This document shows positions 15,171 through 22,418 of a stretch of DNA of 34,124 nt, in pieces. Under the pieces are notes generated by a model. The model was not told where the DNA came from. It did not search any database and saw only the letters and a program-made list of their open reading frames with translations. Origin of the DNA: Armatimonadota bacterium (lineage in GTDB: Bacteria > Armatimonadota > UBA5829). Positions within the stretch are counted from its first letter, which is position 1; every line of letters starts with the position of its first letter. The DNA lies in NCBI GenBank assembly GCA_026392045.1, contig JAPLCU010000192.1, positions 1-34,124 on the forward strand, given 5' to 3'. The translations under genes and the position numbers were made by a program.

Positions 15171-16973
15171 ATGCCAGACTTAACAACCGCCGCTTGGGAC
15201 CTAAGCGATCTCTTCGCCGGAATCGACGATCCGAAGATCGAGAAATCTCTTGACGACAGCCTTGAGCGAGCCAAAGAATTCGCCGCAAAATACAGAGGCA
15301 AAATTGATAGCGATACCCTCACCGCTCAAACTCTGTTCAATTCCATCAGCGAATACGAAAGCATGGTGGCCGAAATGGCAAAGCCTGCCTACTATGCCTC
15401 GCTGGTTTTCGCGGCGGATACAAGCAAGCCTGAGCACGGCGCCCTCATGCAGCATGTGCAGGAGAGGGGGACAGAGATAGCCCTTGAGCTAATGTTCTTC
15501 GACCTCGAACTTATGGCTGCGAAGCCCGAAATTATCGACTCTATAATCGACAACACTATTCTTACCAAATATCGCCATTTCATCAAGGCCGCGAGGCTAT
15601 TTCGCAGCCACCGTCTTTCCGAACCGGAAGAAATAATTCTCGAAGAAAAAGCCAACACCGGCGGAAGAGCTTTTGAACGCCTTTTTGAAGAATCCGTTTC
15701 GGCTATAGAGTTCAAAGTAATACTCGAAGGCGAAGAGAATATCATGACCGAGCCCGAGGTTCTCGCCCTCCTGCGAAACCCCGACCGCAAGGTGCGCAAA
15801 ACAGGCGCAGATGCTCTAACTAAGGGGCTCCTGGCAAACGGTCACCTGTTGACATTCATCTTCAACACCCTGCTCTATGACAAATCCGTGGATGATCGCC
15901 TGAGAAGATACGAATACCCGGAGCAGGCTCGCAATCTCTCCAACGAGCTCGACATGGAAACCGTAGAGACCGTGATCTCGACGTGCGCCGATAATTATTC
16001 ACTTGTAGCCCGGTATTATCGCATCAAACGAGAAATTCTTGGGCTGGATAAGCTCACACACTACGACCGCTACGCTCCACTGTTTGAAGCAAAAGAGCAA
16101 TACTCCTGGGATCAAGCGAAAGATATCGTGCTGACATCTTTTGGCGATTTTTCAAAAGAAATCGCCGCCGCTGCAAGCGAGTTTTTTGATAAAAACTGGA
16201 TCGATGCCGCCTCCAGAAAAGGCAAGCGCGGCGGGGCGTTCTGTTCATACACAACCCCGGACAACCATCCGTATATTCTCTTGAGCTATCTGAACAAAGT
16301 GGACGATATAATGACTCTCGGCCACGAACTGGGGCATGGCATCCACGCATATCTGGCCAGGCCGCAGGGGTACCTGAACTTCTCCAGCGCTCTACCCGTG
16401 GCTGAGCTTGCGAGCACATTCGGCGAGATGCTGGTATTCCAAAACATAGCCGAAAAGCTCAACCTTGATGACAAAATGGCGCTTTATGCTGAAAAAATCG
16501 AGAGCATATTCGCAACCATCTTCCGCCAGGCTTCTATGTTCAGATTCGAGCAAGAACTTCACCGCGCGCGCCGCGAAGAAGGCGAACTCACCGCGGATGA
16601 TATCGGCGAAATCTGGCAGCGCAATATACAGGCGATGTTCCTTGATTCGGTAGAAATGGGCGAAGACCACAAAAACTGGTGGATGTATGTAAGTCATTTC
16701 GTAGGGTCGCCGTTCTATGTCTACGCCTATTCATTTGGCGAACTGCTGGTAATGGCGCTCTACGCGATGTATAAAGAGCAGGGCGAAGCATTCGTGCCTA
16801 AGTTCATCGAGCTCCTAAAAACCGGCGGCGCGTGCTCTCCGCAGGAGCTCCTGGCTAGAGTAGGAATCGACATCAAGTCCCCCGAGTTCTGGCAGGGCGG
16901 CGTGAAAGTGGTCGAACAGATAGTGGCCGATTTCGAGAAACTGCACGCGCAATGGTCAGCAGCGAAGGGATAG
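15171..16973 (+). CDS. pepF: Oligoendopeptidase F-type M3B metallopeptidase
   Basis: Zinc peptidase of 600 residues (usual family length) that cleaves short oligopeptides in the cytoplasm. The active-site HELGH is at 385-389 within DIMTLGHELGHGIHAYLA, with the downstream glutamate helix ELASTFGEMLVF. The N-terminal WDLSDLF and the YSWDQAKDIV region are typical of M3B. The start at 15171 has AGGAG six nt upstream (15160-15164). An in-frame GTG at 15105 would add 22 residues lacking family similarity and is rejected. The gene follows the glycoside hydrolase on the same strand and may be co-transcribed. Heptamer repeats begin right after its stop codon. Confidence 0.92.
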   Translation: MPDLTTAAWDLSDLFAGIDDPKIEKSLDDSLERAKEFAAKYRGKIDSDTLTAQTLFNSISEYESMVAEMAKPAYYASLVFAADTSKPEHGALMQHVQERGTEIALELMFFDLELMAAKPEIIDSIIDNTILTKYRHFIKAARLFRSHRLSEPEEIILEEKANTGGRAFERLFEESVSAIEFKVILEGEENIMTEPEVLALLRNPDRKVRKTGADALTKGLLANGHLLTFIFNTLLYDKSVDDRLRRYEYPEQARNLSNELDMETVETVISTCADNYSLVARYYRIKREILGLDKLTHYDRYAPLFEAKEQYSWDQAKDIVLTSFGDFSKEIAAAASEFFDKNWIDAASRKGKRGGAFCSYTTPDNHPYILLSYLNKVDDIMTLGHELGHGIHAYLARPQGYLNFSSALPVAELASTFGEMLVFQNIAEKLNLDDKMALYAEKIESIFATIFRQASMFRFEQELHRARREEGELTADDIGEIWQRNIQAMFLDSVEMGEDHKNWWMYVSHFVGSPFYVYAYSFGELLVMALYAMYKEQGEAFVPKFIELLKTGGACSPQELLARVGIDIKSPEFWQGGVKVVEQIVADFEKLHAQWSAAKG

Positions 16974-17001
16974 GTCTTAGGTCTTAGGTCTTAGGTCTTA
17001 G
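16974..17001. repeat. Heptamer tandem repeat (GTCTTAG)x4
   Basis: Four exact GTCTTAG units start at the base following the pepF stop codon. Two further 7-bp units (AGTTCTG in minus orientation, about 17010-17026) follow and form the 3' end of the convergent ABC gene. Confidence 0.9.
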
Positions 17002-17011
17002 ATTCCCCAAT

Positions 17012-18835
17012 TCAGAACTCAGAACTCCTATTGACCACTACCTCATCTTCGTTCATCAATTCTCTAAACTGCGCATCATACAACCTACGATAAATGCCAC
17101 CCTGCTCAAGAAGCTCAGCGTGGGTGCCGCTCTCCGCAATCTGACCGTCATCTATAACCATGATCCTATCTGCCTCGGATATCGTAGAAAGCCTATGGGC
17201 AATTACAAACGATGTGCGCCCCTTCAGCAGATTCCTGAGCGCATCTTGTATAAGAATCTCGGTATGCGTATCGATGCTGGACGTCGCCTCATCAAGAATC
17301 AAAATTCTAGGGTCTGCAAGCAAAGCGCGCACAAAAGAAACCAACTGTTTCTGGCCGGTCGAAAGCTTGGAAGCGCCCTCCTGCACCTGCGTTTTATATC
17401 CCTGCGTTAGATTTCGAATAAACTCATCAACTCCGAGCGATTTAGCGGCAGATTCCACTTCTTGATCGGTGGCATCAAGCCTTCCATATCGGATATTCTC
17501 CTTGACCGAAATCGGGAACAAGAAGCTATCCTGCAACACCACAGCCAACTGCTTTCGCAGCGAATCCATGGTCACTTCCCGAATATCGATGCCGTCTATA
17601 GTTATCGATCCGCTCTGAATGTCATACTGCCGGCCGAGCAGGCTGGCGATGGTAGTCTTACCAGCGCCCGTCGGCCCCACCATCGCAATCGTCTCGCCCG
17701 CTTTCACGGTAAAGCTGATATCCTTGAGAATAACAGCATCGTTATAACCAAACGTCACATTCCTGAACTCAACATCACCTGTAATCTGAGGCAAATCCAT
17801 AGCGCCGGGCTTATCCTGCACTGTCGGCTCGGCATCAAGAATCTCAAAAATGCGCTCCGCGCCTGCCATAGCGCCCTGCATCGTATGATAAAGCTGGCTA
17901 AGCTGAACAATCGGCTGGAAGAATCTGTCGATGTAGCCAATAAATGCCACAACGATTCCCACCGAAAGCGTACCAGCCTGTATTTGCCGCCCGCCATACA
18001 GGAAAATAATAGCCGCGGCGCTGATATTGATCGCTATCATTATCGGATGCAGCAGCGACGAAAGCGCAGCCGCGTGCATTACCGCTTTCCGGTTCTCTGT
18101 ATTGATCTTCTCGAATCTTCGCAGGTTTTCTTTTTCACGCGAGAAAGACTTTACGGCCTTTACACCCACCACATTCTCCGCAATATGCGCGGTAACTGTG
18201 GCAGCTTTTATACGCACCCTCTTATATGCGACCCTCACTTTGCCCCTGAACACTATTGAAACCAACGCGACCAAAGGCACCAAAGACATACTCACTAACG
18301 TCAGTTTCGGATTCATCCGAAGCATTATGAAGACAATTCCGACAAGCGTAAATATAGAGTTAACCAGAGTGATCAGCCCGGAAGTAAGAAACTGATTCAA
18401 TGAACCGACGTCGCCCACTATTCTCGATATCAGCCTGCCAACCGCTATCTTGTCGAAGAAGTCCAGCGATTGCGAGGCTATGTGCGCAAAAAGCGTGTGG
18501 CGAATATCAAAGATAACATGCTGACTCAAAACCGAGAGAATCCGCACCTGAACATATTGGAATATCCAGTAAACGATATATGCGCCAATGTATGCCCAAG
18601 CGCATTGCACCAGAATATGATAATCGCCTTTTCCTGTGCGAGCGCCTACCCCATAATCGATGGCAACTCCTGCAAGATAAGGAGGCGCCAAGTTGGTCGC
18701 GGTTGCTACAAGGGTAGCAAACAGTGCGATAAGCAGCTTTTTTTTGTGCGGCGCCAAGAACACCATCGACTTGCGAGTCAATCTGCTATCAAAGGCTTTG
18801 CCCAGAATTTCATCTTCAAATACCGGCCTAGGCAT
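17012..18835 (-). CDS. ABC exporter half-transporter, partner with a canonical Walker B but degenerate signature
   Basis: Protein of 607 residues with a six-helix membrane domain (about 30-310) fused to an ATPase domain (about 350-600). Walker A is GPTGAGKT (387-394), Walker B ILILDE with catalytic E516, and the switch histidine is H547. The signature is LSTGQ (491-495) instead of LSGGQ. The upstream gene overlaps it by 8 bp and has the complementary defects. This fits a heterodimeric exporter of the TM287/288, BmrCD or LmrCD type, with one consensus and one degenerate ATP site. Cargo is probably lipids, drugs or peptides and cannot be read from sequence. The last residues (NRSSEF) are encoded by a heptamer repeat, suggesting the original C-terminus was replaced. 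Confidence 0.93.
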   Translation of the reverse strand: MPRPVFEDEILGKAFDSRLTRKSMVFLAPHKKKLLIALFATLVATATNLAPPYLAGVAIDYGVGARTGKGDYHILVQCAWAYIGAYIVYWIFQYVQVRILSVLSQHVIFDIRHTLFAHIASQSLDFFDKIAVGRLISRIVGDVGSLNQFLTSGLITLVNSIFTLVGIVFIMLRMNPKLTLVSMSLVPLVALVSIVFRGKVRVAYKRVRIKAATVTAHIAENVVGVKAVKSFSREKENLRRFEKINTENRKAVMHAAALSSLLHPIMIAINISAAAIIFLYGGRQIQAGTLSVGIVVAFIGYIDRFFQPIVQLSQLYHTMQGAMAGAERIFEILDAEPTVQDKPGAMDLPQITGDVEFRNVTFGYNDAVILKDISFTVKAGETIAMVGPTGAGKTTIASLLGRQYDIQSGSITIDGIDIREVTMDSLRKQLAVVLQDSFLFPISVKENIRYGRLDATDQEVESAAKSLGVDEFIRNLTQGYKTQVQEGASKLSTGQKQLVSFVRALLADPRILILDEATSSIDTHTEILIQDALRNLLKGRTSFVIAHRLSTISEADRIMVIDDGQIAESGTHAELLEQGGIYRRLYDAQFRELMNEDEVVVNRSSEF

Positions 18836-20573
18836 TTACGTCCTCCATTTCCTGCCCGCTAAATTGTAGATTAAATAGCTCGGCATAATGTCCATTTTTA
18901 GCCATAAGCTCATCGTGAAAACCACTCTCAACCAGCCTGCCTTTATTTAATACGATTATCTTATCCGCCCGCTTCACGGTGGACACTCTCTGCGCAATCA
19001 CGAATGTTGTCCTGGATTCTGTCAGTGAAGCCAGCGCCTGTTGAATGAGCGACTCCGTTTCGGTATCCACACTCGATGTGGCATCGTCCAATATCAAAAT
19101 AGGCGGATTCATCAAGAGCGCCCTGGCAATAGCAACCCTCTGTTTCTGCCCTCCGGAGAGATTCACTCCCCTCTCGCCGAGCAAAGTATCGTAACCATCC
19201 GGCAATGAATCAATAAAATCGTGAATATTGGCAGCCTTTGCAACTTCCACAACCTCTTCAAAAGGAGCGCCCGGCCTGCCATAAGCGATATTTTCATATA
19301 TCGAGTCACCAAACAAAAACGGCTCCTGCGATACAATTCCTATGTGCCTGCGAAGCGATTCCAGCTTGTATTTCCTTATGTCGACTCCATCCACAAACAC
19401 CGCGCCTTCTGCCACATCGTAGAATCTCGGAAGCAAGTTAATCAGCGAACTCTTGCCGGAGCCGGTATCGCCCATCACAGCAATCATCTCGCCTGGTTTT
19501 GCCTCAATCGATATACAACTCAGCGCCCTGCTGCCGTCCGTATAACAAAACGATACATTGTTAAAGACCACATGCCCGCTGCAATTCTTAAGAACGCGAG
19601 CGCCGTCCTTGAGATGCGTCTCAGAATGCATGTCCAGAATCTCAAAGATGCGCTCCGCCGATACCAACGCATTCTTAGTAAGCTGAGTAATATAGCCCAT
19701 CATCCTGATCGGCCAGACAAACGACATCACGTAAGCCATGAAAGCGATCATCACACCGAGCTTGATGTCCTTATCCAACACCTGCACGCCGCCCTTCCAC
19801 AAAACAAAAGCAAATCCATAAGCGGCGATAAAATCCATCATAGGCCCATAAAACGCCTGCACCTTAGCGGCATCAATGTTCCTCGCGAGCAATTCCTGGG
19901 ACTCGCGGTCAAACTTCTCAGTCTCATACTCTTCTCTTGCAAACGCCTTCACCACGCGAATACCCGAGAAGCTCTGCTGGATTGCCGAGGTCCTCTCGCC
20001 CAGTTGCTGCTGCACGGCGGCAAATAGCGGCCCTATTTTCTTGCTGAAGAAATAGACTGCTATAACAAGAAACGGCACCATCGAAAGCGCCGCAAGAGAC
20101 AACTGCCAGCTCATCGAGAAGCATATAATCAATAGGCCGATCATAGCAAACGACTCAGAAAGTATGAAAAACATTCCGTCGCTGAGGAACCCTTGCAGCG
20201 CATCGGCATCTGCTGTGGCGCGAGAGATCAATTGTCCCGTCTCGGCCTCGTCATGATAACTGAAAGAGAGCCTCTGAATATGATCGAACATCTTGTTCCT
20301 GATGTCATATATAGTCCGCTGGGCCACATACTGGGCTAAATATCCCCATCCAAAGCCAAAAATGGCCCGTATAATGCCGCAGACTATGTATAACATCACT
20401 ATATGATTGAGAAGCTCAAAATGGCCGCCCTCGTAGCACTCATCTACAATACGGCGCTGAAACTGAGGAAGAATCAGCATGATGCTTCTTGTAATCCAAC
20501 AGCAGATTATAGTCGCACCAACCACCATCCAGTATGGTTTCGCAAATCCAAGAAGTCTTCTAATCGTACGCAT
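18828..20573 (-). CDS. ABC exporter half-transporter, degenerate-site partner
   Basis: Protein of 581 residues from the ATG at 20573 (a GTG three codons upstream is possible). It has an N-terminal six-helix membrane domain, then an ATPase with Walker A GDTGSGKS (368-375) and canonical LSGGQ (472-476). Walker B is ILILDD, with Asp497 in place of the catalytic Glu, and the switch His is replaced by Gln528 (IAQRVST). Such replacements mark the non-hydrolysing site of heterodimeric exporters. The downstream partner, overlapping by 8 bp (ATG inside GCCTAG), supplies the canonical residues. The Shine-Dalgarno is weak (GGTGG). A 46-codon ORF with a strong Shine-Dalgarno (20507-20647) overlaps the start in another frame. 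Confidence 0.93.
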   Translation of the reverse strand: MRTIRRLLGFAKPYWMVVGATIICCWITRSIMLILPQFQRRIVDECYEGGHFELLNHIVMLYIVCGIIRAIFGFGWGYLAQYVAQRTIYDIRNKMFDHIQRLSFSYHDEAETGQLISRATADADALQGFLSDGMFFILSESFAMIGLLIICFSMSWQLSLAALSMVPFLVIAVYFFSKKIGPLFAAVQQQLGERTSAIQQSFSGIRVVKAFAREEYETEKFDRESQELLARNIDAAKVQAFYGPMMDFIAAYGFAFVLWKGGVQVLDKDIKLGVMIAFMAYVMSFVWPIRMMGYITQLTKNALVSAERIFEILDMHSETHLKDGARVLKNCSGHVVFNNVSFCYTDGSRALSCISIEAKPGEMIAVMGDTGSGKSSLINLLPRFYDVAEGAVFVDGVDIRKYKLESLRRHIGIVSQEPFLFGDSIYENIAYGRPGAPFEEVVEVAKAANIHDFIDSLPDGYDTLLGERGVNLSGGQKQRVAIARALLMNPPILILDDATSSVDTETESLIQQALASLTESRTTFVIAQRVSTVKRADKIIVLNKGRLVESGFHDELMAKNGHYAELFNLQFSGQEMEDVNA

Positions 20574-20647
20574 AAAAACCACCGCATTGCTGTATTACTT
20601 GCAGAGACTAAAAAAGCCCTCCGTTGTTTTACCATTTTGGCGAGCAT
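20507..20647 (-). CDS. Possible 46-residue leader ORF overlapping the ABC operon start
   Basis: The ORF starts MLAKMVKQRRAFLV and ends GWWLVRL. GTGGAGG stands seven nt before its ATG, much stronger than the Shine-Dalgarno of the ABC gene. It covers the ABC start codon in a different frame and ends about 65 nt inside that gene. It could be a leader peptide coupling translation, or chance. I recognise no family. Confidence 0.25.
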   Translation of the reverse strand: MLAKMVKQRRAFLVSASNTAMRWFLCVRLEDFLDLRNHTGWWLVRL

Positions 20648-20666
20648 AAGTCAACCTCCACAGGTC

Positions 20667-20696
20667 AGGGAATAGGTTACAGGGAACAGGGAATAG
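20667..20696. repeat. Degenerate heptamer array (AGGNNNN)
   Basis: AGG recurs at exact 7-bp spacing: AGGGAAT, AGGTTAC, AGGGAAC, AGGGAAT, AG. It lies between the ABC operon start and the first 121-bp element. Confidence 0.65.
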
Positions 20697-20704
20697 AAGG
20701 GAAA

Positions 20705-20825
20705 GTAAGAGTTCAGTCTTAGTGTATTTGTCATTCCGAACTTGATTCGGAATCTAAGCCTTAAGCGTAACAGATCCTGAATCGAGTTCAGGATGACATG
20801 TAATTCCCGCAAGACTGAACTCTCT
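20705..20825. mobile_element. 121-bp MITE/REP-like element, copy 1
   Basis: The terminal inverted repeat AGAGTTCAGTCTT / AAGACTGAACTCT is 13 bp and perfect. The interior holds two inverted hairpin arms (GTCATTCCGAACTTGATTCG... and its diverged partner ending CAGGATGAC). The sequence is identical to copy 2 at 22210-22330. Flanks are GAAGGGAAA (20696-20704) and CAAGGGAAA (20826-20834), an 8/9 direct repeat. It has no coding capacity. It lies upstream of the DAHP synthase gene. Confidence 0.85.
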
Positions 20826-20899
20826 CAAGGGAAAAGCGAAACTGGATTTCGAGCACAACTTAATGTATACTATTAATATCGAAATTTGGAGGTCGGGTA

Positions 20900-21928
20900 A
20901 TGATCATCATAATGGACCCTCGCGCCACTGGCGAAGAGATAGAAGCAATTCAGCAAGAGATTACAAATATCGGTTTTATCCCATTTATAAACCCGGGGGT
21001 GGAACGAAAAGTGATCGCGGTGCTTGGCGAGTTTGATGTGAGCAAAGCCGACCTCAGCGACCACTTCCAGGCAATGCCCGGCGTGGCAAGAGTTGAGCTG
21101 ATTTCAGACCTTTGGAAGCTCGCTTCCCGCGCCTACCATCCTGAAAATAGCATTGTTCAGATAGGCAATGTAAAAATCGGCGGCAATGAAATCATAGTTG
21201 CGGCTGGCCCTTGCAGCATAGAATCTGAAGAGCAGATGCTGGGGCTTGCGCATGAGGCAAAGGCTTCCGGGGCAAAGATGCTGCGCGGCGGCGCGTTCAA
21301 GCCCAGATCATCCCCTTATGCGTTCCAGGGGATGGGCGAAGAGGGCCTCAAGATACTCGCCAAAGCGGGAAAAGAGACCGGCTTGCCTGTGGTGACCGAA
21401 ATCATGGATGCTCACGAATTGGACGTAGTATGCAAATACGCTGATGTGCTGCAAATTGGCGCAAGAAACATGCAAAACTATTCTTTACTCAAGAAGGTCG
21501 GCACGACCCGCCACCCAGTAGTCCTCAAACGAGGTCCTGGCTCCAAGATCAAAGACCTTTTGATGAGCGCTGAATATATAATGGCTGGCGGAAACCAATC
21601 GGTGATACTCTGCGAGCGAGGCATAACCACTTTTGAGGACGCCACCCGCAACACCACAGACATCAACGCTGTTCCCGTGCTCAAAAATTGGACTCACCTG
21701 CCGGTTATACTCGACCCAAGCCATGCCACCGGCAACTGGCATTATGTCGGCTCCATCGCGAAGGCAGGCATAGCCGCAGGCGCCGATGGCCTCCTGATAG
21801 AAACCCACTCAGACCCGGCACACGCAATGAGCGACGGTCCCCAGTCCCTAAAGCCGAAAAAGTTCAGCGAGCTAATGGGTCAACTGGCCCGCATAGCCGA
21901 AGCGGTTGATAGAAGCATAAATCTTTAA
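20900..21928 (+). CDS. aroF: 3-deoxy-7-phosphoheptulonate (DAHP) synthase with N-terminal regulatory domain
   Basis: First enzyme of the shikimate pathway: phosphoenolpyruvate plus erythrose 4-phosphate give DAHP, in the cytoplasm. The 342-residue protein has an N-terminal ferredoxin-like domain of about 70 residues (MIIIMDPRATGEEIEAIQQ) and a TIM barrel. This is the type I-beta arrangement found in Thermotoga, where the small domain gives feedback control by aromatic amino acids. Motifs: AAGPCSIES, MLRGGAFKPRSSPYAFQG, VVTEIMDAHE, LQIGARNMQNY, LKRGPGSKI, AGGNQSVILCERG and ILDPSHATG. TTGGAGG sits six nt before the ATG; a TATACT at 20866-20871 may be the -10. The gene stands alone between two identical 121-bp elements, followed by tandem terminators. 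Confidence 0.95.
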   Translation: MIIIMDPRATGEEIEAIQQEITNIGFIPFINPGVERKVIAVLGEFDVSKADLSDHFQAMPGVARVELISDLWKLASRAYHPENSIVQIGNVKIGGNEIIVAAGPCSIESEEQMLGLAHEAKASGAKMLRGGAFKPRSSPYAFQGMGEEGLKILAKAGKETGLPVVTEIMDAHELDVVCKYADVLQIGARNMQNYSLLKKVGTTRHPVVLKRGPGSKIKDLLMSAEYIMAGGNQSVILCERGITTFEDATRNTTDINAVPVLKNWTHLPVILDPSHATGNWHYVGSIAKAGIAAGADGLLIETHSDPAHAMSDGPQSLKPKKFSELMGQLARIAEAVDRSINL

Positions 21929-21957
21929 CGAGAAAATACGTTGGGTTCGCTGTTTCG

Positions 21958-21990
21958 ATGGGACGGGAAATCTGTTCCCGTCCCATTTTA
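21958..21990 (+). terminator. Intrinsic terminator of the DAHP synthase gene (first of two)
   Basis: ATGGGACGGGAA (21958-21969) pairs perfectly with TTCCCGTCCCAT (21975-21986) across ATCTG, followed by TTTTA. It begins 29 bp after the stop codon. Confidence 0.88.
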
Positions 21991-21995
21991 CTGCG

Positions 21996-22028
21996 ATGGG
22001 CAGGGAAATCTGTTCCCGTCCCATTTTA
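21996..22028 (+). terminator. Second, duplicated terminator copy
   Basis: A copy of the preceding hairpin 38 bp downstream, with the left arm altered to ATGGGCAGGGAA (two mismatches) and the right arm TTCCCGTCCCAT plus TTTTA unchanged. It arose by tandem duplication and probably works as a back-up terminator. Confidence 0.75.
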
Positions 22029-22114
22029 GTTGTTTAGTTGTTAGTTGTTTCGGGATTTCCGGGTTGGGTTAGACGCTTGGACTATAGTTTGGATGATTAC
22101 GTCGCTGCGACCAG

Positions 22115-22184
22115 GGGAGGGCGAAGGCCCCCCTGAGCCGTTTCCCTTCGCAGGCACAAGGCTCGGCGGGAGCCTCGCCCTCCC
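22115..22184. repeat. Long imperfect GC-rich inverted repeat
   Basis: The left arm 22115-22139 (GGGAGGGCGAAGGC...GAGCC) and right arm 22160-22184 (GGCTC...GCCTCGCCCTCCC) pair over about 25 positions with roughly five mismatches and a 20-nt loop. It is part of the repeat island between the DAHP synthase and ileS genes. A degenerate TTAGTTG array occupies about 22025-22050. Confidence 0.65.
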
Positions 22185-22185
22185 A

Positions 22186-22209
22186 CCTAAGACCTAATAC
22201 CTAACACCT
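22186..22209. repeat. Heptamer array CCTAAGA-CCTAATA-CCTAACA-CCT, split by a mobile element
   Basis: Three period-7 units and a partial fourth; read on the minus strand they are TTAGG-type heptamers. The 121-bp copy 2 follows directly, and CTAACACCT resumes at 22331-22339 on its far side. Confidence 0.8.
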
Positions 22210-22330
22210 GTAAGAGTTCAGTCTTAGTGTATTTGTCATTCCGAACTTGATTCGGAATCTAAGCCTTAAGCGTAACAGATCCTGAATCGAGTTCAGGATG
22301 ACATGTAATTCCCGCAAGACTGAACTCTCT
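22210..22330. mobile_element. 121-bp MITE/REP-like element, copy 2
   Basis: Identical over its whole length to 20705-20825. It is flanked by a perfect 9-bp direct repeat CTAACACCT (22201-22209 and 22331-22339), with the same 13-bp terminal inverted repeats. The target was a heptamer array. It ends 18 bp before the ileS promoter -35. Confidence 0.9.
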
Positions 22331-22347
22331 CTAACACCTTCCCTCAG

Positions 22348-22376
22348 TAGACCAAAATCCATTTTGAGCGTATAAT
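22348..22376 (+). promoter_or_regulatory. Promoter of the ileS operon
   Basis: TAGACC (22348-22353) and a perfect TATAAT (22371-22376) are 17 bp apart. The leader to the ileS ATG is about 36 nt, too short for a T-box riboswitch. Confidence 0.65.
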
Positions 22377-22418
22377 AAGAGTTAATAATTGTAAACTAAT
22401 CAAGAGGCAACCTCTAAA

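Noticed and set aside
22332-22418. T-box riboswitch upstream of ileS
   Set aside because: A good promoter at 22348-22376 leaves only about 36 nt of leader, and no T-box core or terminator hairpin is visible.
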